Shown here: positions 36,318 through 44,006 of the stretch, piece after piece
How positions within the stretch are numbered: the first letter of the stretch is position 1
How the letters are laid out: the number at the start of each line of letters is the position of its first letter
Notes under the pieces: model-generated
Seen by the model: the letters and a program-made list of their open reading frames with translations, nothing else
What the model was told of the DNA's origin: nothing
Databases searched by the model: none
Source of the DNA: Streptomyces venezuelae
Lineage (GTDB): Bacteria; Actinomycetota; Actinomycetes; Streptomycetales; Streptomycetaceae
Assembly: GCF_008642295.1 (NCBI RefSeq)
Contig: NZ_CP029190.1
Location: 1,860,001 to 1,924,000 of the forward strand
Reading direction: 5' to 3'
DNA: 64,000 nucleotides
Position numbers and translations under genes: made by a program

Positions 36318-37427
36318 GTGTCTGCCGCAAGACCGCTCACCACCCTGCGCACCATCGCCGTCACAGCGACGCTCCCCCTTCTGCTCACGGCCTGCGGTTA
36401 CGGTTCCGAGGCGAAGAAGGACGACGACAAGACCAACGTCGCGGCCACCGGCGGCAAGAAGCTGTCCGCCGACGCGGTCCGGATCGGCTACTTCCCGAAC
36501 CTGACGCACGCGACCGCCCTGGTCGGCCTCCAGGAAGGTCTGATCGCGAAGGAGCTGGGCGACACCAAGATCAAGCCGCAGGCGTTCAACGCCGGCCCGT
36601 CCGAGATCGAGGCCCTCAACGGCGGCTCTCTCGACATCGGGTTCATCGGCCCCTCCCCGTCGATCAACGGCTACGTCAAGTCCAAGGGTCAGAATCTGCG
36701 GATCATCTCCGGCTCCGCCTCCGGCGGCGTCAAGCTCGTGGTGAACCCGGACAAGATCAAGACCCTGGACGACCTCAAGGGCAAGAAGATCGCCACCCCG
36801 CAGAAGGGGAACACGCAGGACGTCGCGTTCCTGAACTGGATCGCCGAGAAGGGGTGGAAGGTTGACCCGGAGTCCGGCAAGGGTGACGTCTCCGTCGTCC
36901 GCACGGACAACAAGGTCACCCCGGACGCCTTCAAGCAGGGTTCGATCGACGGCGCCTGGGTGCCCGAGCCGACGGCGTCCAAGCTGGTCTCCGAGGGTGC
37001 GAAGGTCCTCCTCGACGAGACCGAGCTGTGGCCCGACAAGAAGTTCGTGATCACGAACGTCATCGTGTCGCAGAAGTTCCTCAAGGAGCATCCCGACGTC
37101 GTCGAGGCCGTCCTGGCGGGCACGGTGAAGACCAACGAGTGGATCAACGCCAACCCGGACAAGGCGAAGGCCTCCGCGAACGCGGCCCTGAAGGCGGAGA
37201 CCGGCAAGGAGCTTGCCCCGGCGGTCATCGACCCGGCGTGGCCGAGCATCGCCATCACCGACGACCCACTCGCCACCACGCTGAAGACGCAGGCCGACTA
37301 CGCGGTGAAGGCCAAGCTCATCGAGCAGCCCGACCTCAACGGCATCTACGACCTGACGCTGCTCAACAAGGTCCTGAAGGCCGCCGGAAAGCCCGAGGTG
37401 TCCGACGCCGGCCTCGGCGCCAAGTAA
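36318..37427 (+). CDS. Sulfonate/nitrate/taurine-type ABC substrate-binding lipoprotein
   Basis: A 369-residue lipoprotein with signal and lipobox LLLTAC (Cys25-26 region). It has the SsuA/TauA-like fold: VRIGYFPNLTHATALVGLQEG, FNAGPSEIEALNGGSLDIGFIGPSPSINGY, and GSIDGAWVPEPTASKLV. It captures an aliphatic sulfonate or related sulfur compound for the downstream ATPase and permease. Start is GTG 36318 behind GAAAGGA. Position behind the leader peptide and near Rrf2 favours a sulfur rather than a nitrogen substrate. Confidence 0.88.
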   Translation: MSAARPLTTLRTIAVTATLPLLLTACGYGSEAKKDDDKTNVAATGGKKLSADAVRIGYFPNLTHATALVGLQEGLIAKELGDTKIKPQAFNAGPSEIEALNGGSLDIGFIGPSPSINGYVKSKGQNLRIISGSASGGVKLVVNPDKIKTLDDLKGKKIATPQKGNTQDVAFLNWIAEKGWKVDPESGKGDVSVVRTDNKVTPDAFKQGSIDGAWVPEPTASKLVSEGAKVLLDETELWPDKKFVITNVIVSQKFLKEHPDVVEAVLAGTVKTNEWINANPDKAKASANAALKAETGKELAPAVIDPAWPSIAITDDPLATTLKTQADYAVKAKLIEQPDLNGIYDLTLLNKVLKAAGKPEVSDAGLGAK

Positions 37428-37463
37428 GTCCGCACATCAGTGAGTCCCCAGGAGGTGACGACC

Positions 37464-38258
37464 ATGGCTACGACGCTTGCCAAGGCTGCCGAGGGTACCG
37501 CCGCGGCGACTGCCGAGCACGCCGCCCGGATCGAGCACGTCTCGAAGTCCTTCACCGGCCGGGCCGGTACGCAGCTCGTCCTGGACGACATCAGCCTCGA
37601 TGTCGCGCCGGGCGAGTTCGTCACCATCCTGGGAGCCTCGGGGTGCGGCAAGTCCACGCTCCTCAACCTGGTCGCGGGGCTTGACCAGCCGTCCGCGGGG
37701 TCCATCGAGACCTCCGGCCGTCCGGCCCTGATGTTCCAGGAGCACGCTCTGTTCCCGTGGCTGACCGCGGGCAAGAACATCGAACTCGCCCTGCGGCTGC
37801 GCGGGGTCGCCAAGGCCGAGCGCAAGCAGGAGGCGGAGCGCCTGCTGGAGCTGGTCCGCCTCGGCGGCGCGTACGGCAAGCGCGTCCACGAGCTGTCCGG
37901 CGGCATGCGCCAGCGCGTCGCCCTGGCCCGGGCGCTCGCCCAGGACAGCCGACTGCTGCTGATGGACGAGCCGTTCGCGGCCCTCGACGCCATCACCCGC
38001 GACGTGCTGCACGGCGAGCTCACCCGCATCTGGGAGGAGACCGGCGTGTCGGTCCTCTTCGTCACCCACAACGTGCGGGAGGCCGTGCGCCTCGCCCAGC
38101 GCGTGGTCCTGCTCTCCTCCCGGCCCGGCCGGGTGGCGAAGGAATGGACCGTGGACATCCCCCAGCCGCGCCGCATCGAGGACGCGGCCGTCGCGGAACT
38201 GTCCCTCGAGATCACTGAACACCTGCGTGGGGAGATCCGCCGCCATGGCCAGCACTGA
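37464..38258 (+). CDS. SsuB/TauB-type ABC transporter ATPase
   Basis: A 264-residue ATPase with Walker A GASGCGKST, signature LSGGMRQRVALARAL, Walker B LLLMDEPFAALDA and switch His in VLFVTHNVREAV, all typical of the nitrate/sulfonate/taurine family. FQEHALFPWLT is the family Q-loop. The ATG at 37464 follows GGAGGTGACGACC. It overlaps the permease gene by 14 bases. Confidence 0.92.
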   Translation: MATTLAKAAEGTAAATAEHAARIEHVSKSFTGRAGTQLVLDDISLDVAPGEFVTILGASGCGKSTLLNLVAGLDQPSAGSIETSGRPALMFQEHALFPWLTAGKNIELALRLRGVAKAERKQEAERLLELVRLGGAYGKRVHELSGGMRQRVALARALAQDSRLLLMDEPFAALDAITRDVLHGELTRIWEETGVSVLFVTHNVREAVRLAQRVVLLSSRPGRVAKEWTVDIPQPRRIEDAAVAELSLEITEHLRGEIRRHGQH

Positions 38259-39141
38259 CACCGCCCCGAAGGCGGCCGCCAAGGCGGACGACCTCGCCGG
38301 CCTGGAGGCCGGGCTGGACGCCCTCGACGCCGTCGAGGTCCGCCGTACACCGGTCCGCGAGATCCTCGTCAGGAAGGTGACGCCGCCGGTCCTGGCGATC
38401 GCCTTGGTCCTGGTGATCTGGCAAGCCCTGGTCTCGCTGAAGGTCACCGAGGAGACCAAGCTGCCGCCGCTGTCCGCCGTCTGGGACAGCCTGTCCCAGA
38501 TGTGGATGCAGGGAACGCTGCTGGACGTCATCTGGACCTCGGTCTCCCGCGGTCTGCTCGGCTTCCTGCTGGCCCTGGCCATCGGCACCCCACTCGGCCT
38601 GCTGGTCGCGCGGGTGAAGTTCGTCCGCGCGGCGATCGGCCCGATCCTGTCCGGTCTGCAGTCCCTGCCGTCGGTGGCCTGGGTGCCACCTGCCGTGCTC
38701 TGGTTCGGCCTCAACGACGCCATGATGTACACCGTCATCCTGCTCGGCGCCGTGCCGTCCATCGCCAACGGCCTCGTATCGGGTGTGGACCAGGTGCCGC
38801 CGCTGTTCCTGCGGGCGGGCCGCACGCTGGGCGCCACCGGCATCCGGGGCGTCTGGCACGTGGTCATGCCGGCCGCGCTGCCCGGGTACTTGGCGGGCCT
38901 CAAGCAGGGCTGGGCGTTCTCCTGGCGATCGCTGATGGCCGCGGAGATCATCGCCTCCTCGCCCGACCTGGGCCTGGGCCTGGGCCAGCTGCTGGAGAAC
39001 GGGCGCAACAACATCGACCTGCCTGGTGTGTTCCTCGCGATCATCCTGATCCTGGTCGTCGGCATCGCCATCGACCTGCTCATCTTCAGCCCGGCCGAGA
39101 GGTGGGTGCTGCGCAGCCGCGGCCTGTTGCTCAAGAACTGA
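38245..39141 (+). CDS. SsuC/TauC-type ABC transporter permease
   Basis: A 298-residue permease with about six helices and the EAA-like loop GRTLGATGIRGVWHVVMPAALPGYLAGLKQG. It forms the membrane channel for the sulfonate-type importer. It starts at ATG 38245 inside the ATPase gene, so the two are translationally coupled. Confidence 0.92.
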   Translation: MASTDTAPKAAAKADDLAGLEAGLDALDAVEVRRTPVREILVRKVTPPVLAIALVLVIWQALVSLKVTEETKLPPLSAVWDSLSQMWMQGTLLDVIWTSVSRGLLGFLLALAIGTPLGLLVARVKFVRAAIGPILSGLQSLPSVAWVPPAVLWFGLNDAMMYTVILLGAVPSIANGLVSGVDQVPPLFLRAGRTLGATGIRGVWHVVMPAALPGYLAGLKQGWAFSWRSLMAAEIIASSPDLGLGLGQLLENGRNNIDLPGVFLAIILILVVGIAIDLLIFSPAERWVLRSRGLLLKN

Positions 39142-39209
39142 ACGAAGGATCGCGCTCGACACGAGTTACCGCGAGGTGTTCCACCGCGCACACGCACGCC
39201 CGGCACTGG

Positions 39210-39253
39210 CAGCACCGGCTTCGCGGAGGCATCGCCGCGCGGAGCCGGTGCTG
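39210..39253. terminator. Terminator after the sulfonate-type ABC operon
   Basis: CAGCACCGGCT...CGCGG pairs with CCGCG...AGCCGGTGCTG over about 16 base pairs with one or two bulges, 68 bases after the permease stop. Confidence 0.75.
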
Positions 39254-39394
39254 TTGTCTGTGGCAGCTGCTGACCTCCCTGGACGTCAACCTTGCGGAGC
39301 GCTCCGCCGGCCACCCGATGGCTGCTGTAGCGGAGTTCCGCATTTCACATGCCGTACATGGACCGGCCGCTCCCCCACCCCTAACCTCATCGAC

Positions 39395-39487
39395 ATGGCA
39401 GCAGGAAGCCTCCTCACCGCTCGCCGACACCTCGATCTGGGCAGGCTGGCGAGCGCTCTGTGTCCGTTCGCCTGGGCGCGACGGTAA
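39395..39487 (+). CDS. RRHxDL-type leader peptide upstream of sulfatase 2
   Basis: A 30-residue ORF (MAAGSLLTARRHLDLGRLAS, then ALCPFAWARR) in the 500-base gap before sulfatase 2. The core TARRHLDLGRLASALC aligns with TTRRHIDLVRTSSSIC of the first leader, including the terminal Cys. Two independent leaders of the same type inside one sulfur-scavenging island argue for shared cysteine- or translation-dependent control. Confidence 0.72.
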   Translation: MAAGSLLTARRHLDLGRLASALCPFAWARR

Positions 39488-39643
39488 TCACGCCTCTTTC
39501 CACGGGATCCCCCACCCGGCACTCGCACCGGCCTGCCCCGAAGGGCCGGCCGGACGATGCCTGATTCCCGTCTCTCTCCCACCCCTTCACGGCAGTTGAT
39601 CTGCCGTACCCGTCCGAGCTGCGGAACCAGGAGAAGACATCCC

Positions 39644-41047
39644 ATGAGCGACAACAGCAGACCGCGGGTGAGCCGCCGCGGATTCCTCGCCGGTACGGCG
39701 GCCGCCGCGGCCGCCGCTGCGGTTCCCTCGATCGCCCAGTTGGCGGCCGGCAGTCCGGCCGCGGCCGCGGCCCGTCCCAACATCCTGCTCATCGTCACCG
39801 ACGACCAGCCCAAGCACACCGAATGGGCACTGCCCAAGGCCACGGCCTGGCTGGCCGATCAGGGTGTGAAGTTCACCAACGGGCACGTCACCACCCCGCT
39901 CTGCTCGCCCTCCCGGTCGTCGGTCCTCACCGGCCGCTACGCCCACAACCACGGTGTCCGCAACAACCAGGCTTCGTACCAGCTCGACCAGAGCACCACG
40001 CTGCCCCGCTACCTGAAGCAGGCCGGCTACCGCACCGGCCTGTTCGGCAAGTGGCTCAACTCCTGGACGCTGTCCGACAATCCGCCGCACTTCGAGGAGT
40101 TCGCGCTGCTCCAGCCGGGCTACGTCGACGCGCAGTGGAACGTCAACGGCACGGTCCAGCCGATCAACGGCTACACCACCAACATCATCAAGAACCGCAC
40201 CCTGAGCTTCCTCGACAAGGCGGCGGCCGACTCCCGGCCGTGGTTCGCGTACGTGACCCCCTACGCCTCCCACGGCCCGCGCACGCCCGAGCCGAAGTAC
40301 GCCGGCACGGCCGTCCCGGACTGGAACGGCAGGCCCTCCGTCCCGGAGAACGACCGCAGCGACAAGCCGGCCTACATCCGCAACGCGACCGGGACCCTCG
40401 CCGACGGGAAGCAGATCCGTGAGGAACAGCTGCGTACCCTGCTCACTGTGGACGACACCGTCCAGGCGTTCAAGGACAAGCTCCAGGCGCTCGGACAGCT
40501 CGACAACACCCTGGTCATCTACATCGCCGACAACGGCTTCGGCTGGGCCGACCACGGCTGGACCAAGAAGTCCGTGCCCTACCGCCCGGCTCACGAGGTT
40601 CCGTTCTACCTCTCCTGGCCGGCCGGCGGCCTGAGCACGGGCACCACCGACAACCGCATCACCGCCAACATCGACATCGCCCCCACGGTCCTCGACGCGG
40701 CCGGCATCACACCCACCCACTCGGTGGACGGCAGGTCCCTGCTCTCCTCCTACAGCCGGGACCACCTGCTGGTCGAGTGGTGGGAGCAGGGCGCGAACGC
40801 GGGCGGCCCGCGCACCTGGGCGTCGTACGTGGCCAGGGACAAGCAGTACACGCAGTACTACGACCTCACCACCGACGGTAACGGCAACGTGTCGGGCACG
40901 GGCCAGGTGAAGTTCCGTGAGTACTACGACCTGGCCAACGACCCGTACCAGCTGACGAACAAGCTCTACCAGGCCACCCCGCAGGACGAGCAGGACCTGG
41001 GCATTCCCGCCCTGGCGGCGCAGCTCGCCGCGGACCGCACCGCATAG
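39644..41047 (+). CDS. Tat-exported sulfatase 2
   Basis: A 467-residue type I sulfatase. RVSRRGFLAGTAAA is a twin-arginine signal. The formylglycine cysteine is Cys87 in LCSPSRSSVLTGRYAHNHGV, and metal ligands are in IVTDDQPKHT and YIADNGFGW. The GRYxHNHGV and NGYTTNII segments are typical of the arylsulfatase/glucosamine-6-sulfatase-like group. It is more compact than sulfatase 1 and has no C-terminal binding module. It directly precedes the formylglycine-generating enzyme gene, so enzyme and maturase are made together. Confidence 0.92.
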   Translation: MSDNSRPRVSRRGFLAGTAAAAAAAAVPSIAQLAAGSPAAAAARPNILLIVTDDQPKHTEWALPKATAWLADQGVKFTNGHVTTPLCSPSRSSVLTGRYAHNHGVRNNQASYQLDQSTTLPRYLKQAGYRTGLFGKWLNSWTLSDNPPHFEEFALLQPGYVDAQWNVNGTVQPINGYTTNIIKNRTLSFLDKAAADSRPWFAYVTPYASHGPRTPEPKYAGTAVPDWNGRPSVPENDRSDKPAYIRNATGTLADGKQIREEQLRTLLTVDDTVQAFKDKLQALGQLDNTLVIYIADNGFGWADHGWTKKSVPYRPAHEVPFYLSWPAGGLSTGTTDNRITANIDIAPTVLDAAGITPTHSVDGRSLLSSYSRDHLLVEWWEQGANAGGPRTWASYVARDKQYTQYYDLTTDGNGNVSGTGQVKFREYYDLANDPYQLTNKLYQATPQDEQDLGIPALAAQLAADRTA

Positions 41048-41055
41048 CGGCATCC

Positions 41056-41094
41056 GGCGGGTGCTCCCCCGGCGCCGCCGGAGGAGCACCCGCC
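41056..41094. terminator. Hairpin between sulfatase 2 and the maturase gene
   Basis: GGCGGGTGCTCC (41056-41067) pairs perfectly with GGAGCACCCGCC (41083-41094). It may cause partial termination, lowering maturase relative to sulfatase. Confidence 0.6.
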
Positions 41095-41117
41095 CCACTC
41101 ACCCCGACGGAGCCTCC

Positions 41118-42041
41118 ATGCCTTCCTGCTGCACCCCCGGACACGATGACGCCGCCGCTGTCGCGCTCGCGCTCTCCCCGGCACCGCGGCCACGTGTCGC
41201 CGACCCCGGGCGCGCCGGCCGACGGCTGATCGACCTGCCGGGCGGGCGCTTCCTCATGGGCACCGACGACCCTGACGCCTTCCCGGCCGACGGGGAAGGC
41301 CCGGTGCGCGAGGCGGAGGTCGGCCCGTTCCGGATCGCCCCGACGACAGTGACCAACGCCCAGTTCGCCGCCTTCGTGAAAGCCACCGGCCACGTCACCG
41401 AAGCCGAGGAATTCGGCTTCTCCTTCGTCTTCGGCGGTTTCCTGTCCGACGAGGTCGCCGCCGTGTCCCCGCCCGTCGCGGCCGTCCCGTGGTGGCGGGC
41501 CGTCGACGGCGCGAGCTGGCGCCACCCCGAAGGCGCCGGGTCATCCATCGCCACACGCCAGAACCACCCCGTCATCCACGTCTCCTGGAACGACGCCCAG
41601 GCGTACTGCGCCTGGTCCGGCACCCGTCTGCCCACCGAGGCCGAATGGGAACACGCGGCCCGCGGCGGGCTCGAGCAGCGTCGCTACCCGTGGGGCGACG
41701 ACCTCGCCCCCGGCGGCCGGCACATGTGCAACATCTGGCGAGGTGACTTCCCCACTCTGAACACGGCGGAGGACGGCTGGGAGGGTACGGCCCCGGCGAA
41801 GTCCTTCCGCCCCAACGGCTTCGGCCTCTACAACACCGTCGGAAACGTGTGGGAATGGTGCGCCGACTGGTTCGCACCGGACACCAGCCGCGTGATGCGC
41901 GGCGGCTCCTACCTCTGCCACGACTCGTACTGCAACCGCTACCGGGTCGCGGCCCGCAGCTCCAACACTCCCGACAGCTCCACTGGCAACATCGGCTTTC
42001 GCGTGGCCGCGGACAGCACCCTGGACACGGCGCACTGCTGA
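41118..42041 (+). CDS. Formylglycine-generating enzyme (sulfatase maturase)
   Basis: A 307-residue FGE-sulfatase family protein. The N-terminal core is LIDLPGGRFLMGTDDPDAFPADGEGP; the copper-binding active-site cysteines are Cys267 and Cys272 in GGSYLCHDSYCNRYRVAARSSNTPDSS, exactly the aerobic FGE motif. It oxidises the cysteine in CxPSR of sulfatases to formylglycine in the cytoplasm before Tat export. Both sulfatases in this island carry the required motif (CAPSR and CSPSR). Confidence 0.95.
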   Translation: MPSCCTPGHDDAAAVALALSPAPRPRVADPGRAGRRLIDLPGGRFLMGTDDPDAFPADGEGPVREAEVGPFRIAPTTVTNAQFAAFVKATGHVTEAEEFGFSFVFGGFLSDEVAAVSPPVAAVPWWRAVDGASWRHPEGAGSSIATRQNHPVIHVSWNDAQAYCAWSGTRLPTEAEWEHAARGGLEQRRYPWGDDLAPGGRHMCNIWRGDFPTLNTAEDGWEGTAPAKSFRPNGFGLYNTVGNVWEWCADWFAPDTSRVMRGGSYLCHDSYCNRYRVAARSSNTPDSSTGNIGFRVAADSTLDTAHC

Positions 42042-42086
42042 CGCCCTGACGGAATCGCTCACCTGCACCAGGCGAAACCTCGCGGG

Positions 42087-42674
42087 TCAGCGGTGCGGGT
42101 CGGCGGTGGCTTCGATGTGCTCGGCGACCGCTACGAGCAGCACCCGGGTGCCGGGTGTGGTGGCCCGCCAGCAGTGGCGGACACCGCCGGAGAGGTAGAG
42201 CGTGTCGCCGCGGCCCAGTCGGTGGATCTGTCCCTCGGCCTCGACCTCCGCGGCACCATCGGCAACGTACATCAGCTCGTCGTTCCGGTGCCGGAATTCG
42301 CGCCGGCCGTCGTGGTCACCGGTGAACTCCAAGGCGTGCAACTGGTGGTGGCCTCGCACGAGGGGGCGTACGCGACTCGTCGTGCCGCCCACCCCCTCGC
42401 GCGCGGACGCGAGGCCGGGGTCGTCCTCTGCCCGTACGACATCCACGCGGCGCGGGTTCTCGGCGGCGGCGAGCAGCTGCACGGCGGTCGTGTCGAGTGC
42501 GTCCGCGACGAGCTGCAGCGAGCGCATGCTGGGCCGGGCGCGGTCGTTCTCGATCTGGCTCAGGAACGGGACGGACAACCCCGTGCTGGCGGCCACATCG
42601 GCGAGCGTGAGGTCCAGTGCACGCCTGCGCCTTCGGACGCTGGGGCCCAATCGCGGCCCCGTCGCCTCGCCCAT
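42087..42674 (-). CDS. XRE-family regulator with cupin domain
   Basis: A 195-residue regulator: a helix-turn-helix (LTLADVAASTGLSVPFLSQIENDRARPSMRSL) and a C-terminal cupin (DELMYVADGAAEVEAEGQIHRLGRGDTLYLSGGVRH). Such proteins are usually ligand-responsive repressors of neighbouring catabolic genes. It is divergent from the arylsulfotransferase-like gene, with the palindrome GTCAAAGAAAGTTTGAC between them. The ATG at 42672-42674 is chosen for the GGGAGGGAAC site. Confidence 0.88.
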   Translation of the reverse strand: MGEATGPRLGPSVRRRRRALDLTLADVAASTGLSVPFLSQIENDRARPSMRSLQLVADALDTTAVQLLAAAENPRRVDVVRAEDDPGLASAREGVGGTTSRVRPLVRGHHQLHALEFTGDHDGRREFRHRNDELMYVADGAAEVEAEGQIHRLGRGDTLYLSGGVRHCWRATTPGTRVLLVAVAEHIEATADPHR

Positions 42675-42835
42675 GTTCCCTCCCAGCCCCCGCGCTTCGT
42701 TCTGCCCGCACCCTAACGCGGGGCGGGCGGCTGCCGACTCCGCCGTTGGCACCTCGGCACGCAGCAGCGAGCTATTTCGTACCGCCGCCACACCGCTGAC
42801 ATACAACACCCCTAGCGTCTAAGTCACTTGAGCGT

Positions 42836-42852
42836 GTCAAAGAAAGTTTGAC
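42836..42852. promoter_or_regulatory. Palindromic operator between xre-cupin and arylsulfotransferase genes
   Basis: GTCAAA-GAAAG-TTTGAC is a perfect six-base-arm palindrome 33 bases before the arylsulfotransferase start and in the 5' region of the XRE-cupin gene. It is the most symmetrical element of the gap and the likely binding site of that regulator. Confidence 0.6.
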
Positions 42853-42884
42853 GCCACAGACGTTAGGGACACCCATGCCCCCCC

Positions 42885-44006
42885 GTGGACCAGAACGCCC
42901 GCCGCCGACGCGGCACCGGCCTGATCGCGATCGACACCGAAACCGTCTTCCCCGGGTACACCCTGTTCGCCCCCCTCACCGGCACCGGCGAGGTCTACCT
43001 CATCGACCTGCACGGCCGCGTCGTCCACGAATGGCGGTTCCCGTACCGCCCCGGCCGCCACGCCCGCCTGCTCGACGACGGCAACCTCGCCTACAACGGC
43101 GTACTCCCGGACGAGCCCGCCCTCTTCCCCATGTGGCACAAGTACCGCGGCGGCATCATGCTCGAAGCCGCGCCCGACGGCACGGTCCTGCGCGAGCACC
43201 GCGACCCGCTGCAGCACCACGACGCCCACCACCTCGGCGACGGCCGCATCCTCTACACCGCACTCGAGCCCCTGCACGGCGCCGAGGCGGCGAGCGTGCG
43301 CGGCGGCGTCGAGGGTTCGGAGGCCGAGGGCGGCACCGTCTGGGCCGACACCATCAAGGAAGTCGACGCGGACGGCAACGTGCTCTGGTCCTGGCGGGCC
43401 TCCGAGCACCTGGACCGCCACGCGTACGCCCTGCACCCCGACTACGCCCGCGAGCACTGGCCGCTGATCAACAGCGTGACGCCGCTCGCCGACGGCAACA
43501 TCCTGGCCAGCCTGCGCAGCGTCTCCGCGGTCGTCGTCATCAGCCGGGAGACGGGCGAGATCCTGTGGCGCACCGCGCCGGGGGTGGTCTCCCAGCAGCA
43601 CGCGCCGACCGAGTTGCCGAGCGGTAACTTCCTGGTGTTCGACAACGGCGTCTTCCGGCCCGGTTGGGACGTGCCGTTCTCCCGGGTCATCGAGGTCGAG
43701 CGGGCGAGCGGGACGATCGCCTGGGAGTACCACGACCCGGCGCGCGAGTCCTTCTTCGCGCCCTTCATGGGCAGCGCGCAGCGGCTCCCGAACGGCAACA
43801 CCCTGGTCACGGACTCGCCGTCGGGCCGGCTCTTCGAGGTGACGGCGAAGGGCTATCTGTGCTGGGAGTACGTGGTCCCGTACTTCGGCGCCTACCGCGA
43901 GTCCGAGGTACGCGAGCTCTTCCCGGCCGAGCCGAACGCCGTCTTCCGTTCGTACCGTTACGGCCCCGAGCAGCTGCCGTGGCTGAATGCCGAGGTACGG
44001 CCATGA
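42885..44006 (+). CDS. Arylsulfotransferase (ASST)-family protein
   Basis: A 373-residue beta-propeller of the arylsulfotransferase group (GYTLFAPLTGTGEVYLIDLHGRVVHEW, HHDAHHLGDGRILYTALEP, QHAPTELPSGNFLVFDNG, SPSGRLFEVTAKGYLCWEY). Family members move sulfate between phenols, or are uncharacterised propellers. There is no signal peptide, so it is probably cytoplasmic. The start is GTG 42885. An ATG at 42874 is separated from it by a run of seven C's and would be in frame if one C were lost. The stop overlaps the permease start (ATGA). Confidence 0.72.
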   Translation: MDQNARRRRGTGLIAIDTETVFPGYTLFAPLTGTGEVYLIDLHGRVVHEWRFPYRPGRHARLLDDGNLAYNGVLPDEPALFPMWHKYRGGIMLEAAPDGTVLREHRDPLQHHDAHHLGDGRILYTALEPLHGAEAASVRGGVEGSEAEGGTVWADTIKEVDADGNVLWSWRASEHLDRHAYALHPDYAREHWPLINSVTPLADGNILASLRSVSAVVVISRETGEILWRTAPGVVSQQHAPTELPSGNFLVFDNGVFRPGWDVPFSRVIEVERASGTIAWEYHDPARESFFAPFMGSAQRLPNGNTLVTDSPSGRLFEVTAKGYLCWEYVVPYFGAYRESEVRELFPAEPNAVFRSYRYGPEQLPWLNAEVRP

